Positions 27,821-39,038 of a stretch of 64,000 nt of DNA are shown here, piece by piece. The notes under the pieces are model-generated. The model ran no database searches, was not told the origin of the DNA, and saw nothing but the letters and a program-made list of their open reading frames with translations. Every line of letters starts with the position of its first letter. Position 1 is the stretch's first letter. Location: the NCBI RefSeq assembly GCF_020099275.1, contig NZ_CP083646.1:1426001-1490000 (forward strand). The letters run 5' to 3'. The stretch comes from Corynebacterium falsenii (GTDB lineage Bacteria > Actinomycetota > Actinomycetes > Mycobacteriales > Mycobacteriaceae). The translations under genes and the position numbers were made by a program.

Positions 27821-28835
27821 GCGTGGTCTGACCGAGCTTCTGCCACCGGTTGCCCAACCTGCCGGGGCGGGATTCGGTGTACTTGCCGATGTGCACGGTC
27901 TTTTTGATGTGGTCGCGCCCGTAGGTGAACAGCAGCATGTCGTCGATGAGGCGCACCTGGCCGGGGCGGTAGGGGTAGTTCATCGCCTCCTCGAGCGCGG
28001 CAACGTGTTCCTCGGAGAGCAGGTCGGCGAGCTGGCCGTGGGTGGTGATGCCGTGGGTGGCGAGCATCTCCACGGCGTAGGAGTAGTACTCCGAGCGGGA
28101 CGTGGGGTATTTCTCGCCAACCAGGGAGCTGATTTCGCCCGGTAGGGAGGCGGCCTCGATGGGCGCGGCTCGTTCGATCTCCGCGCGTTTGCGCTCCTCG
28201 AGGTGCTCGGCGATCATGTCGAACTGCTGGTCGGCCAGTTCGATGAGGCCCGCGGCGAGGGTGAACGCGCGGTTGATCTGGGGGTCCACGTCCTCCCTGT
28301 TCTTGTAGCGAATGTCGTGTTCGAACTCGGCCCAGGCGTGTTGCAGCACGGTGCGCAGCTGGATTTCCAACAGGGCAGGGCCATGCTTGTCGGCGATGGG
28401 GTCGCGCACGATGAGGTGCTGGCTGGCATAACCGAACCGACCGGCACGAGCATTCTCGGCGGCCTTATCGATGATGGAGACAATGTCGAACTCGTCGCTG
28501 AGCGCCTCGGTGAGCTGCGGGATCTCCGAAGAATGGAAGGTGATGACGCGGATCCCGAGCAGATCGTAGGCGGAGTTGAAATCCACATACTCCGGGTAGT
28601 TGTCGTTGGCGAGCTTCGCCTTGAAGCTATCCCGGTCCTTGATGCGCACGGAGACACGGTCGTAGGTCAGGCCCGCGTCCTCCAGGATGTCCTCGATGCG
28701 GTCGTGGAGCTGCTCGTCGGCATTGGGGTGGCGGCGGAGCCATGCGTCGTAGTTTTTCAGGGCTTGGGACGCCGTGCGGGAGGTGGGTTCATTGGGCACA
28801 TTGGGCTCATTAGGCTTATTAGGCACTGTAGGCAC
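27792..28835 (-). CDS. relS: Small alarmone synthetase (RelA/SpoT domain)
   Basis: 347 residues. The RelA/SpoT nucleotidyltransferase domain (about 45-200) contains RIKDRDSFKAKL, YDLLGIRVITF and EIQLRTVLQHAWAEFEHDIRYK, the synthetase signatures. There is no HD hydrolase domain and no TGS/ACT region, so it is a stand-alone (p)ppGpp synthetase like RelS of C. glutamicum. The C-terminal ~130 residues are helical and unassigned. The N-terminus has four Pro-Asn units from a 9-nt repeat (28785-28820). GTG 28835 begins eight bases after the treY stop, so it is probably cotranscribed with treY. Confidence 0.85.
   Translation of the reverse strand: MPTVPNKPNEPNVPNEPTSRTASQALKNYDAWLRRHPNADEQLHDRIEDILEDAGLTYDRVSVRIKDRDSFKAKLANDNYPEYVDFNSAYDLLGIRVITFHSSEIPQLTEALSDEFDIVSIIDKAAENARAGRFGYASQHLIVRDPIADKHGPALLEIQLRTVLQHAWAEFEHDIRYKNREDVDPQINRAFTLAAGLIELADQQFDMIAEHLEERKRAEIERAAPIEAASLPGEISSLVGEKYPTSRSEYYSYAVEMLATHGITTHGQLADLLSEEHVAALEEAMNYPYRPGQVRLIDDMLLFTYGRDHIKKTVHIGKYTESRPGRLGNRWQKLGQTTLKAASPSSD
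28785..28820. repeat. 9-bp degenerate tandem repeat, four copies, at the relS N-terminus
   Basis: Four 9-nt units of the form GGGCnCATT encode Pro-Asn-x on the minus strand near the start of relS, so unit changes stay in frame. Confidence 0.8.
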
Positions 28836-28842
28836 CGTCGAA

Positions 28843-31176
28843 TCAGCTCCCCACCCGTGTGAGGATCGCCTGGCCGCGCTCGCTGAACAGCTCGGCGAGG
28901 CGCGCTTCGCCTTGCCACATGCCCGTGTCTAGGGCGTTGCTCCACACGCCTTCCGGCAGCACAACGGTGGTGTCACCCCAGCCGCCTTCTTTGTAGAGAT
29001 CGAGCGGGCGGCGGGTCACCAGCACGATGACGTTATCTCCGCGCATCATGCCGAGCACGTGGCGCTCCATCTGACCGGTGCCCATGACCGGCAGGTAGCT
29101 GGCATCATCCAACTCGTACTGCGTGCGCGTCTTCAATGCGGTGACGATGAGGTGCATGCGCTCATCATTTGGCGTTTGGATGTTGCCGCGGCCAACGTTA
29201 TCCAGCGCCTCTCGGCGGGAGGCGTAGTCAATGGAGCGGCGATTATCGGGATCCACCAGGTAGTCGGTAAAGAACTCGGTGCCCTGGTAGATGTCGGGGA
29301 TGCCGGGAGCCATGAGCTGCACAAGCTTCTTCGACAAATCCGTGGTCTGGGCAGCCGGTGCGATGAGATCAACGAAGGCGGAGATCTTGTCCGCCTGGTT
29401 GTCGAAGAGATCGTCGATCCAGGCGTGGATGCTGTCTTCGAAGTCTTCTTCCACGTCGAACCAGGTGGTGCGCACCCCGGCCTCGCGCATGGCCTTTTCG
29501 GCATAGGCGTGGAATCGCTCGCGCAGCTCATCGGTCAGCGGTTCCCCGTGCGGCCACACACCAATGAGGTTTTGCAGCAGGAAGTGGCAGGTGGGGCCAT
29601 CCACGTACTCGATGGAGGCGCACAGCTCCGCGAACTCCTCCGGAGCCTCGGAGATGGTACCGATGCGGGACCGCACGACCTCTCCGCGCTTCGTGTCGTG
29701 GGTGGTCAGGGTCGTCATGGCGTGCGGCCACAAGCGGGCGCGCTCGGCCTGGAGGAGGTGGAATTCAGCAGGGGACAGGCCACACCGCTGCGGTGCCCCG
29801 CCGACTTCTTGCAGGCTCACGAGACGGGAGCCACGGTAGAACGCCGTATCCTCTACACCCTTGGCCATCACGGCACCGCACACCTGGGCGAAACGCGTGT
29901 TCGCTTCGCCACGGGAAATGAGTGCGGTAGCGATGAGATCGAGCGGGTCTGCCCACTCAGGGTGCTCAATGATCATCTGCGCGATCACGGTTGAGGTCAC
30001 GCGCGAGAGCGATTCATAGTCGGCGCGGTAGACCGGCATCGATGCGATGAGCTCAACGAGGGCTTCCTGCAGGTCCTTATCGGAGACGTTCTCTCCATTG
30101 GTGGACCAGTTGTCGCGTCGGACAGCCGCGGCGAGGCGCCTGATCTCGGCGGCCAGTTCGTTGCGGGCCACCTCTGCCTTGAGGGTTTCCTCAGCCGCGT
30201 TGAAGGCCTCGGCATCCCACCGACTCCCGGCATGCTCGGCGGCGATGTCACCGAGCGGAAGCACAGCCCGGCGGTTGAGGAAGACACCATCGAATTCCCG
30301 CAGCGCGTCGTAACCCGTGGTGCCGTCCACGCTGAGGCGAGGATCGAGGGGCTCTTCCACACCCAGGATCTTCTCCACGAGCAACCAGCGATCAGGGCCG
30401 ATGAGCGCACGGAGCTTTTGCAGATAGCCGAAGGGATCAGCCAGGCCATCGGGGTGATCCACGCGAACACCGTCGATGATGCCCGCGGCGATGAGCTGGT
30501 TGAGGATGCGGTGCGAGTGTTCAAAGACCACAGGATCTTCCTGCCGCACACCCGCGAGACCGTTGATGCTGAAGAAACGGCGATAGTTGATGATGCCATC
30601 GCGCCAGAACATGAGCTTGTAGTGCTGCCGGTCGTGGACCTGCTGCGGGGTGCCGCCTTCGGTACCCGGACAGATGGGGAAGCGGTGCTCGTAGTAGACC
30701 AACTCGTCGCCCTCGACGGTGAGGGCAGACACGTCATCCTCGCTGCCGAGCACGGGCAATCCCAGCCGGCCTCCTGCACCGTTGTTGTCGGACCAGTCGA
30801 TGTCGAAGTACGAGGCAAATTCGGAGTCCTGCCCATACTTCAACACGTCCCACCACCAGGGGTTGAGCTTGGGAACATCCACTCCGACGTGGTTGGGCAC
30901 GATATCGAGCAGGATCTTCATGCCGGCTTCGTGGACAGCGTTGGACAGCTCTCGGAGCCCTTCCATGCCGCCCAGTTCGGGATTGATGGTGGTCGGATCA
31001 GTGACGTCATAGCCGTGGGTGGATTCCGGAGGTGCCGTCATGATGGGGGACAAGTACAGGTGGCTCACCCCGAGCTGCTGGAAGTATTCCACCTGCTCAG
31101 TGGCATCGGCGAAGGTAAACGCCTCCGACGGGTCGGAGGCTGGGCCGCGAAGTTGCAAACGGTAGGTGGCAGACAT
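28843..31176 (-). CDS. treY: Maltooligosyltrehalose synthase
   Basis: 777 residues. It isomerises the reducing-end alpha-1,4 bond of maltodextrins to alpha,alpha-1,1, the first step of the TreYZ route. The GH13 barrel begins MSATYRLQL, with HLYLSPIM, STHGYDVTDP, LDIVPNHVGVD, and DGVRVDHPDGLADP carrying the nucleophile Asp; LLVEKILG carries the acid/base Glu. The late MAPGIPDIYQGTEF motif is TreY-typical. ATG 31176 lies 7 bases after minus-strand TAAGCT, a leaderless promoter, so starts further upstream are rejected. Confidence 0.95.
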   Translation of the reverse strand: MSATYRLQLRGPASDPSEAFTFADATEQVEYFQQLGVSHLYLSPIMTAPPESTHGYDVTDPTTINPELGGMEGLRELSNAVHEAGMKILLDIVPNHVGVDVPKLNPWWWDVLKYGQDSEFASYFDIDWSDNNGAGGRLGLPVLGSEDDVSALTVEGDELVYYEHRFPICPGTEGGTPQQVHDRQHYKLMFWRDGIINYRRFFSINGLAGVRQEDPVVFEHSHRILNQLIAAGIIDGVRVDHPDGLADPFGYLQKLRALIGPDRWLLVEKILGVEEPLDPRLSVDGTTGYDALREFDGVFLNRRAVLPLGDIAAEHAGSRWDAEAFNAAEETLKAEVARNELAAEIRRLAAAVRRDNWSTNGENVSDKDLQEALVELIASMPVYRADYESLSRVTSTVIAQMIIEHPEWADPLDLIATALISRGEANTRFAQVCGAVMAKGVEDTAFYRGSRLVSLQEVGGAPQRCGLSPAEFHLLQAERARLWPHAMTTLTTHDTKRGEVVRSRIGTISEAPEEFAELCASIEYVDGPTCHFLLQNLIGVWPHGEPLTDELRERFHAYAEKAMREAGVRTTWFDVEEDFEDSIHAWIDDLFDNQADKISAFVDLIAPAAQTTDLSKKLVQLMAPGIPDIYQGTEFFTDYLVDPDNRRSIDYASRREALDNVGRGNIQTPNDERMHLIVTALKTRTQYELDDASYLPVMGTGQMERHVLGMMRGDNVIVLVTRRPLDLYKEGGWGDTTVVLPEGVWSNALDTGMWQGEARLAELFSERGQAILTRVGS

Positions 31177-31518
31177 GATCCCCAGCTTAGTGCCTAGCCC
31201 GGACATCATCTGAGGCGGTGAAGTCCAGTGTCGATCCCAGCGAGGACAATGGTGCTCGCGATCACCATTGGGGTTCTTGATAGTTGGCCGGACAGTGAAG
31301 AACGATAGAGAACTTCAACGAGCGACCAAAGCGAGCAGAAGAACGAGCAAAAGACCGAGGAAAGCTCGAGCTTTATACAGAAAAAATACGGCGAGAGACG
31401 CCGATATCACCCCATCAGGGGGTAGCTGTGACGCCTGGTCATGCAAATTTTCAGCGCTTTGGCAGCGTGTTGCCCGGAAGTGATCACCCGGGGTGCAGCA
31501 AGGAGTAATTTTCCAGCT
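31177..31518. promoter_or_regulatory. 342-bp intergenic region between treY and dctA
   Basis: There is no convincing gene here; a 71-codon frame (31268-31483) is Arg/Lys-rich and overlaps the dctA start. Two symmetric elements are visible. One is an inverted repeat CAATGGTG/CACCATTG with an 8-base spacer (31247-31270). The other is a perfect 14-bp palindrome AAAGCTCGAGCTTT (31361-31374). A treY -10 (TAAGCT, minus) is at 31189-31184. GAGC-rich short repeats fill 31319-31365. The ribosome site AAGGAG for dctA is near 31499. Confidence 0.5.
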
Positions 31519-32955
31519 ATGTCACGCTCACCTTCCCCCTACGAAGAGGACAACGGACCGCAGATCGCGGAACCGAAAAAGCCTCGCAAGGACCGATCAC
31601 ACTGGCTCTACATCGCAGTGATCATTGCCGTCATCGCCGGCATCGCCTTCGGTCTCGTTGACCCCGAACACGCCAAGGGCTTCAAAGTCCTGGGCACCAT
31701 GTTCGTCAACCTGATCAAGATGATGATCGCCCCGGTGATCTTCTGCACCATCGTGCTCGGCATCGGATCCGTCCGCGCCGCCGCATCCGTTGGCAAGGCC
31801 GGAGCGATTGCCCTCACCTACTTCATCGTCATGTCCACCTTCGCACTGGGAATTGGCCTGGTGGTGGGCAACCTCATTGAGCCCGGCTCCAATCTCTCAA
31901 TCCCAGCATCTGGCTCCGGCGCGAAGTACGTCAAAGACACCGGCGAGGCCGGCCACGGCATCGCCGGCTTCGTGAACTCCATCATTCCGGACACACTGTT
32001 TTCGTCGGTGACGTCGGGCTCAGTCCTCCAGACGCTCTTCGTTGCACTGCTCGTGGGCTTCGCCATCCAGTCCATGGGTAAGGGCGGTGAGCCGATCTTG
32101 GCCGGTGTCGCCCACCTGCAAAAGCTCGTCTTCAAGATCCTTGTCATGATCCTCAGGCTCGCCCCGATCGGCGCGTTTGGCGCTATCGCAGGCGTGGTCG
32201 GCGAGACCGGCATCGAGGCAGTGAAGTCCCTGGCCGTGCTCATGCTCTGTTTCTACGCGACGTGTGTCCTGTTCATCTTCGTCGTCCTTGGTTCGATCCT
32301 GGCGGTGTTCGGGCGCTTCAACATCTTCAAGCTGTTCAAGTACTTGGGTCGAGAGTTCCTGCTCATCGTGGCAACGTCCTCGTCGGAATCCGCGCTGCCT
32401 AACCTCATGCGCAAGATGGAACATGCAGGCGTGGACAAGTCCACAGTCGGCATCGTGGTGCCCACCGGCTACTCGTTCAACCTGGACGGCACGGCCATCT
32501 ACCTCACCATGGCGTCCATCTTCATCGCCGATGCCATGCACAAGCCCATGAGCATCTCGGAGCAGATCGGGCTCCTGCTGTTCATGATGATCGCATCGAA
32601 GGGCGCAGCCGGCGTGACAGGCGCGGGCATCGCCACCCTTGCAGCCGGTCTGCAGTCCCACCGCCCCGAACTGCTGGACGGCGTGGGCATTATCGTCGGC
32701 ATCGACCGCTTCATGTCGGAGGCCCGCGCGCTCACCAACTTCGCGGGCAACTCCATCGCCACTTTGCTGGTCGGTACGTGGACCAAGACGATCGATCGCC
32801 AGCGGGTCAACGACGTCCTTGACGGCAAGATCCCCTTCGTTGAGTCCGACGACGATCCGCACGTCAACCTGAAAAACCCCACGGTGGAAAATCCCGCGGA
32901 CAAGCTTCAGCCTACGCCACAGGTCGATCTCGACGAGTACAAGGGCTCCCACTAG
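31519..32955 (+). CDS. DctA-type dicarboxylate/amino acid:cation symporter
   Basis: 478 residues. Sodium- or proton-coupled carrier of the glutamate/dicarboxylate (DAACS) family. About eight helices and two re-entrant hairpins are recognisable. ATSSSESALPNLMRKME is the serine-rich hairpin motif, PTGYSFNLDGTAIYL forms helix VII, and SKGAAGVTGAG is hairpin 2. GIDRFMSEARALTNFAGN (helix VIII) fits dicarboxylate binding. Arg in EARAL suggests C4-dicarboxylates over neutral amino acids, but this is not proved. ATG 31519 has AAGGAG about 14 bases upstream. Confidence 0.9.
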   Translation: MSRSPSPYEEDNGPQIAEPKKPRKDRSHWLYIAVIIAVIAGIAFGLVDPEHAKGFKVLGTMFVNLIKMMIAPVIFCTIVLGIGSVRAAASVGKAGAIALTYFIVMSTFALGIGLVVGNLIEPGSNLSIPASGSGAKYVKDTGEAGHGIAGFVNSIIPDTLFSSVTSGSVLQTLFVALLVGFAIQSMGKGGEPILAGVAHLQKLVFKILVMILRLAPIGAFGAIAGVVGETGIEAVKSLAVLMLCFYATCVLFIFVVLGSILAVFGRFNIFKLFKYLGREFLLIVATSSSESALPNLMRKMEHAGVDKSTVGIVVPTGYSFNLDGTAIYLTMASIFIADAMHKPMSISEQIGLLLFMMIASKGAAGVTGAGIATLAAGLQSHRPELLDGVGIIVGIDRFMSEARALTNFAGNSIATLLVGTWTKTIDRQRVNDVLDGKIPFVESDDDPHVNLKNPTVENPADKLQPTPQVDLDEYKGSH

Positions 32956-32969
32956 TAGCTTTCGTGCAA

Positions 32970-32989
32970 CGGCTCGCTGTAGCGAGCCG
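32970..32989 (+). terminator. Hairpin between dctA and the BRCT gene
   Basis: A perfect 9-bp stem (CGGCTCGCT/AGCGAGCCG) with a 2-base loop is followed at once by the palindrome AGCCACGTGGCT (32990-33001). It sits between convergent genes and may stop transcription both ways, although no long T tract follows. Confidence 0.6.
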
Positions 32990-33001
32990 AGCCACGTGGC
33001 T

Positions 33002-33772
33002 TTACGCCTTTCCAGCCATCTCTAGGAACTGAGCGAACGGCACGATCTGGATCTCTTGACCCTTGTCTTTGAGCTCCCGGGCGCGCTTTTCCTTGGTCGT
33101 CATGCTGGACCACTCGCCGACGATGAGCATGGTCGTCTTCTTTGTCACGTTCTTCGCCACCGTGCCACCACGGCTGGCAATCATGTCCCACACGTCACCC
33201 TTGTCGTAGGGCTCCACGTCGCCGGTGACGCACACGACCTGGCCGTAGATCGGCCCGTCGATATCGGCATCCTTATTAGCCTCCGGCACCTCGTCCGGCG
33301 TGGCGACCTTCGCCCACGGTGCGGGCTGGCGCTTCTTGCCACCCTCTCGGGCGCCTCCTTGGGCGCCTTTCTTGGCACCATGGTCGCCGCCTGCTTCCGC
33401 GACGGTATCGCCGCCGTCGGTGTTGTTGTTCGACGCCGACACGGCAGCCTCCGACGATGCGGCGGCGATCCACTCCTGTTCGGAAACGTCGTCGAGACTG
33501 TAGCCAGCCTGCAGCATCGTCAACCGGTGGTCGATGGCCCGGTACAACTCTTCGTCACCAGGCGAGAAGTTGATGCGTGGGGTGGCGTCGGGAAAAAGAA
33601 GCTCGATGTAGCCCACAGAGCCATTGCCAGGAGATTGGCGATACCAGCCGATGAGGTCGGCCGGGTCGCGATCCACGTCGGGCCACAGGGATCCGGCCAA
33701 CTCCGAGCGCTGCACGCGGATGCGGTCGGGCTCGATCGTCACCTCGGCGCCTCGGGCGGGTAGTGCGGTCAT
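33002..33772 (-). CDS. BRCT-domain protein
   Basis: 256 residues. The N-terminal ~95 residues are an unassigned domain (PADLIGWYRQSPGNGSVGYIELLFPDATP). A Gly/Ala/Lys-rich linker spans about 105-155. The C-terminal ~85 residues form a BRCT domain of the LigA/exonuclease type (GQVVCVTGDVEPYDKGDVWDMI, then GGTVAKNVTKKTTMLIVG and KARELKDKG-like ending). BRCT domains bind phosphoproteins or DNA ends; no ligase or nuclease domain is attached. ATG 33772 has a TTGGAG ribosome site. Its partner is unknown. Confidence 0.82.
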   Translation of the reverse strand: MTALPARGAEVTIEPDRIRVQRSELAGSLWPDVDRDPADLIGWYRQSPGNGSVGYIELLFPDATPRINFSPGDEELYRAIDHRLTMLQAGYSLDDVSEQEWIAAASSEAAVSASNNNTDGGDTVAEAGGDHGAKKGAQGGAREGGKKRQPAPWAKVATPDEVPEANKDADIDGPIYGQVVCVTGDVEPYDKGDVWDMIASRGGTVAKNVTKKTTMLIVGEWSSMTTKEKRARELKDKGQEIQIVPFAQFLEMAGKA

Positions 33773-33832
33773 GGCGTCTCCAATCTCTTCCGGCTCTGAT
33801 CTGGCTCTGTTCCAGCTCTGTTCCAGTACGAA

Positions 33833-36016
<2,184 letters not shown>

Positions 36017-36026
36017 AAGCGTTATC

Positions 36027-36608
36027 TTAACTGCTCCAACCGGCCACTATTGCGCGCACTCCCGCTAGCACCTCGTGGCGGTCGGTGCTGTCATCGGCGT
36101 CACCTGCAGGATCGGCTTCCTCGGCGGGGTTCAGCCGCTCCCGGACGGTTTGGCGCGTTTGGAGGTCCCAGGCCGAGCCGAGCACGAAGCGCACGAGCGC
36201 CTGCGCCTGGTGGTGCCCACCCTCGCAGAGGTGGGCGAGCTCGGCGACCACGTCGCGGTCCATCGTCTCGGAGGCCAGCGCCGCCACCATGATCTCGGCG
36301 CCGTCGCGCACGCTGGTGATGGCGGTGAGTAGCGCGGCGCAATACTCCTCAGCCCCGGCAACGCCGGCAGCATTGGCCGCCCCGGCCGCGCCAGTTACGC
36401 CAGCAGTCACGCTGGGCACCTGCTCCATCATCACCTGCGCCACCCCGCCGAGCAGCGCCTGCTTGTTGGGGAAATGCCAGTACAGCGCGCCCGGCGCCAC
36501 GCTCAGCGATGTGGCCAAGCGCCGCATGGTCAGGTCCGCCAGGCCGTATTCCTGAAGAATGGCCTGGGCGGCGTCGAGAATGACGGGCTTGTTTAGTTGC
36601 ACACCCAT
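36027..36608 (-). CDS. TetR-family transcriptional regulator
   Basis: 193 residues. The N-terminal helix-turn-helix (about 5-50) has [31 protein letters not shown], typical TetR. The ligand domain contains an Ala/Gly/Val-rich insertion (about 75-95). It lies 10 bases upstream of glgX on the same strand and 19 bases from a divergent lipoprotein gene, the obvious regulatory targets. ATG 36608 is used; GTG 36602 is an alternative supported by minus-strand TACCCT 8 bases upstream. The C-terminus is Asp-rich. Confidence 0.85.
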   Translation of the reverse strand: MGVQLNKPVILDAAQAILQEYGLADLTMRRLATSLSVAPGALYWHFPNKQALLGGVAQVMMEQVPSVTAGVTGAAGAANAAGVAGAEEYCAALLTAITSVRDGAEIMVAALASETMDRDVVAELAHLCEGGHHQAQALVRFVLGSAWDLQTRQTVRERLNPAEEADPAGDADDSTDRHEVLAGVRAIVAGWSS

Positions 36609-36610
36609 AG

Positions 36611-36620
36611 AGGGTAGTCT
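36611..36620. promoter_or_regulatory. Overlapping divergent -10 elements, tetR / lipoprotein
   Basis: Plus-strand TAGTCT (36615-36620) lies 7 bases before the lipoprotein ATG. Minus-strand TACCCT (36616-36611) lies 8 bases before a GTG in the tetR-type gene. The two hexamers share two bases. Confidence 0.5.
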
Positions 36621-36627
36621 GAACCAC

Positions 36628-37281
36628 ATGAGTTATCGAAAGACTTTCGCGGCTGCACTGTGCGTGTTGCCGTTTGCGCTGACGGCGTGCGGCTCGGATG
36701 GTGATTCGGGGGATTCCTCCGCATCGTCGAGCGCATCCTCGTCCACCACCACCGCTGGGCCGTCCACGCAGAAGTCCGAGACCGACAAGACCGCGTCTTC
36801 CAACGACCCGTCGAAGGATCCGCAGTCGCCCGATGCTGACGGCGCGCAGGGGCAAAAGGGTCAGCCGGGCCAGAACGATCAAGCTCAGGGCGGGGCCAAC
36901 CAGGGTCAGCCGCCGGTGCCGATGTCCGGGTCTGCGTCGCAAAAAGACAAGGAAGAGATCACCAATCTCGTCTTGACCTTGGGGCAGGGCAGCAAGAACG
37001 CCGCCGAGTTCAACAATCAGCTGATCGACAACTCGTGCAAGGCCTACATCGACAGCAAGGGTGGCGAGGAAGCCGCGCGCCAGTCCGCCAACGCGGTCCA
37101 GGACGCAGGCAGTTTCAACGACATCGCCCGCGTGCCGAAGTTCACCTCCGTCGATGACATCACCGTCAATGGGGATCAGGCCACCGCTGTAGTCCATGCC
37201 GAGCAGGGTGGACAGAGTTTCTCGCAGAAGATGAACTTCACCCGCGAGGACGGCCGGTGGAAGATGTGCCCGACCGGCTAG
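36628..37281 (+). CDS. Uncharacterised lipoprotein with disordered linker
   Basis: 217 residues. A signal peptide with lipobox ALTACG places the lipidated Cys near residue 22. A long Ser/Thr/Asp/Gln/Pro-rich linker (about 25-110) precedes a small domain (EEITNLVLTLGQGSKNAAEFNNQL to WKMCPTG). The domain resembles a small alpha+beta fold of secreted actinobacterial proteins (NTF2-like is possible but unproved). It is leaderless: ATG 36628 follows TAGTCT by 7 bases. It is divergent from a TetR regulator that may control it. Confidence 0.78.
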   Translation: MSYRKTFAAALCVLPFALTACGSDGDSGDSSASSSASSSTTTAGPSTQKSETDKTASSNDPSKDPQSPDADGAQGQKGQPGQNDQAQGGANQGQPPVPMSGSASQKDKEEITNLVLTLGQGSKNAAEFNNQLIDNSCKAYIDSKGGEEAARQSANAVQDAGSFNDIARVPKFTSVDDITVNGDQATAVVHAEQGGQSFSQKMNFTREDGRWKMCPTG

Positions 37282-37291
37282 CCGCACGTTG

Positions 37292-37777
37292 ATGAAGAAA
37301 ATCTCTCACGCTGTCGGCGACGGCGCGCTTGTTTTTGCCGTGACCCTCGTTGCCTTCACCATTGCCGCGGCCCTGTGGGGCTGGGGGTATCCGTCCACCG
37401 AAATCACGATCACCGCGTCGCTCGGCGCCGACCCGACCCCCGGCACCGAAGACGCCGGCTTCCGCGCCTTCGCAATCTTCGCCGCGTACAGCACGGGACT
37501 CGGCGCTCTGTTGGCGCTGTGGGCGTATCACACCCGCGTTCGCAGTCTCAGCATGTTGTTATGGGTGACGCTCTGCGCGGCCATCGGTGCCGTATGGTCG
37601 CTGATCTTCGGCTCGATCGTGGTGGAGCATCTTCATTCTTTCGACGCCACCATGATCCAACCCGGCCAGGTCGCCTATGTGGCCCAAACGGTGCCCTTCT
37701 CCGTGGTGCTTGTGTGCGCCCCCGCCGCTGCAGCGGTGGTCTATTGGGGGCAGGCCTGCTGGACCCAGCGGTTCTAG
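37292..37777 (+). CDS. Uncharacterised four-helix membrane protein
   Basis: 161 residues with four predicted helices (about 8-32, 58-80, 85-108 and 125-150). The loop between helices 1 and 2 (YPSTEITITASLGADPTPGTEDAG) is probably external. It begins ten bases after the lipoprotein stop, so it is likely cotranscribed with it. I recognise no named family with confidence; it has the look of the DUF-type four-helix proteins of Corynebacteriales. Confidence 0.75.
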   Translation: MKKISHAVGDGALVFAVTLVAFTIAAALWGWGYPSTEITITASLGADPTPGTEDAGFRAFAIFAAYSTGLGALLALWAYHTRVRSLSMLLWVTLCAAIGAVWSLIFGSIVVEHLHSFDATMIQPGQVAYVAQTVPFSVVLVCAPAAAAVVYWGQACWTQRF

Positions 37778-37806
37778 CTGGGTCCCAGTTCGGTCCAAGC
37801 TCGGCG

Positions 37807-38967
37807 CTAGCTCTCCCCGCCGCGCTGCCGTGCCATCGTCAAGATCGTCTGCGCTGCCTCCGTGCGCTGGTCATCGGCGGTAAATGCCGACCACTCGGCC
37901 ACACCGCTGGCCAGCTGGGCCGCCCGGTCCACATCGCCAACCTCCAGGGCGGCCCGCGCGCCTGCCAGCCGCAGGTTGAGCATTGCGGGCGCTCCCATCG
38001 GCGCGCCCTCCATGGCCTCCAAGGTGTCGCGAATCATCTCGTTGGCCTGCCATGACTGGCCCACATCCATGAGCAGATGACCGGAGAGCTCCGTGCGCTT
38101 CAACGCCACCACGGGCGCCTGCATAGACAAGGCAAGAAGCGCGCACGCCTGCCAGTGGCTCGCCAGCTCTTGTTCCGGATCAGCACCCGGCTGGTCCGGA
38201 ACCTCGGCCTGTCCCGTGGCCTGAAGGAGGCAGAAATGCCCCAGCATGTCGTGGGCCTCAAACTGGGAGACTCGCCCCGGCTGCGGCAGTTCCAGCACGC
38301 TGTTCGCCAACTCCCGGGCCTTGGTGCTGTCGCCTTTCATCCAAGCTTCCTGGGCAAACCACAAGATCCGGTCGGCCTCCTTGGGCTCCGCCCGGCCGAA
38401 CCGCCGGATATAACCGGAAAACGCATTGATGAGTTCGGGCGTGGTGGCGTCGGATAAAGAAAGATTGGTGGCGACAGTGTAGGCCGTGGTCGCTGCCTGG
38501 GTGAGCTTGGCGGCCATGCGCGGCTCCAGCGAGCGCCAGTCAAGCGACGAATCCTCGCCGAGTGTCGGCGAATCCGGGTCGGGGCGGAAGTTCCGGAAGT
38601 CTTCGGCCAAGCGCGCCAGCAGTTCGGTGGGCGAGGAGAGGGTGTGGAGGCTGTCATCGTCCTGGTTGAGCGATTGATATGCCAGGTGAGCTGCGGCGAT
38701 GAGAGCCACTGCGTGGTCGTCGTTGGAGCGTGCCCAGTCCTGCAGAGCCAGCAACGACTCGATGGCCTCATCGATAAGGCCGAGGTTATCGGCGGCCGCG
38801 GAACGCAGGGCGAGATACTCGCCGCGGAGCTCATCCGGGGCGTCGTGCGGGGTGGTCAACCAGAACTCTGTGGCGAATCGGGAGGCCAGCTGCCAACTGT
38901 CTTCGGTCCGCCCAGCGCGCGCCGCAGCGGTGCTGTCCTGGAGTAGTGATTCCAGCGTGCTGGCCAT
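37807..38967 (-). CDS. Uncharacterised soluble helical (TPR-like) protein
   Basis: 386 residues, almost entirely helical and Ala/Leu-rich, no signal or membrane segment. The pattern of paired amphipathic helices (for example [31 protein letters not shown] and [27 protein letters not shown]) suggests tetratricopeptide-like repeats, and hence protein binding. ATG 38967 has a GGGGAG ribosome site about nine bases upstream. It is divergent from hisD. Function unknown. Confidence 0.75.
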   Translation of the reverse strand: MASTLESLLQDSTAAARAGRTEDSWQLASRFATEFWLTTPHDAPDELRGEYLALRSAAADNLGLIDEAIESLLALQDWARSNDDHAVALIAAAHLAYQSLNQDDDSLHTLSSPTELLARLAEDFRNFRPDPDSPTLGEDSSLDWRSLEPRMAAKLTQAATTAYTVATNLSLSDATTPELINAFSGYIRRFGRAEPKEADRILWFAQEAWMKGDSTKARELANSVLELPQPGRVSQFEAHDMLGHFCLLQATGQAEVPDQPGADPEQELASHWQACALLALSMQAPVVALKRTELSGHLLMDVGQSWQANEMIRDTLEAMEGAPMGAPAMLNLRLAGARAALEVGDVDRAAQLASGVAEWSAFTADDQRTEAAQTILTMARQRGGES

Positions 38968-39038
38968 GGCGTAAACTCCCCGGTAGTTATTTCGACAGTT
39001 ATCTCGTTATCTCGACGTTTGTTGTGAAAGGTTATCCC

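Noticed and set aside
31429..31446. GlxR/CRP-like site TGTGAcgcctggTCATG before dctA
   Set aside because: Only one half matches the TGTGA-N6-TCACA pattern; the other half is off by position and sequence.
31268..31483. 71-codon plus-strand frame upstream of dctA
   Set aside because: Arg/Lys-rich with no domain, overlaps the dctA upstream region, and contains inverted repeats more consistent with regulatory DNA.
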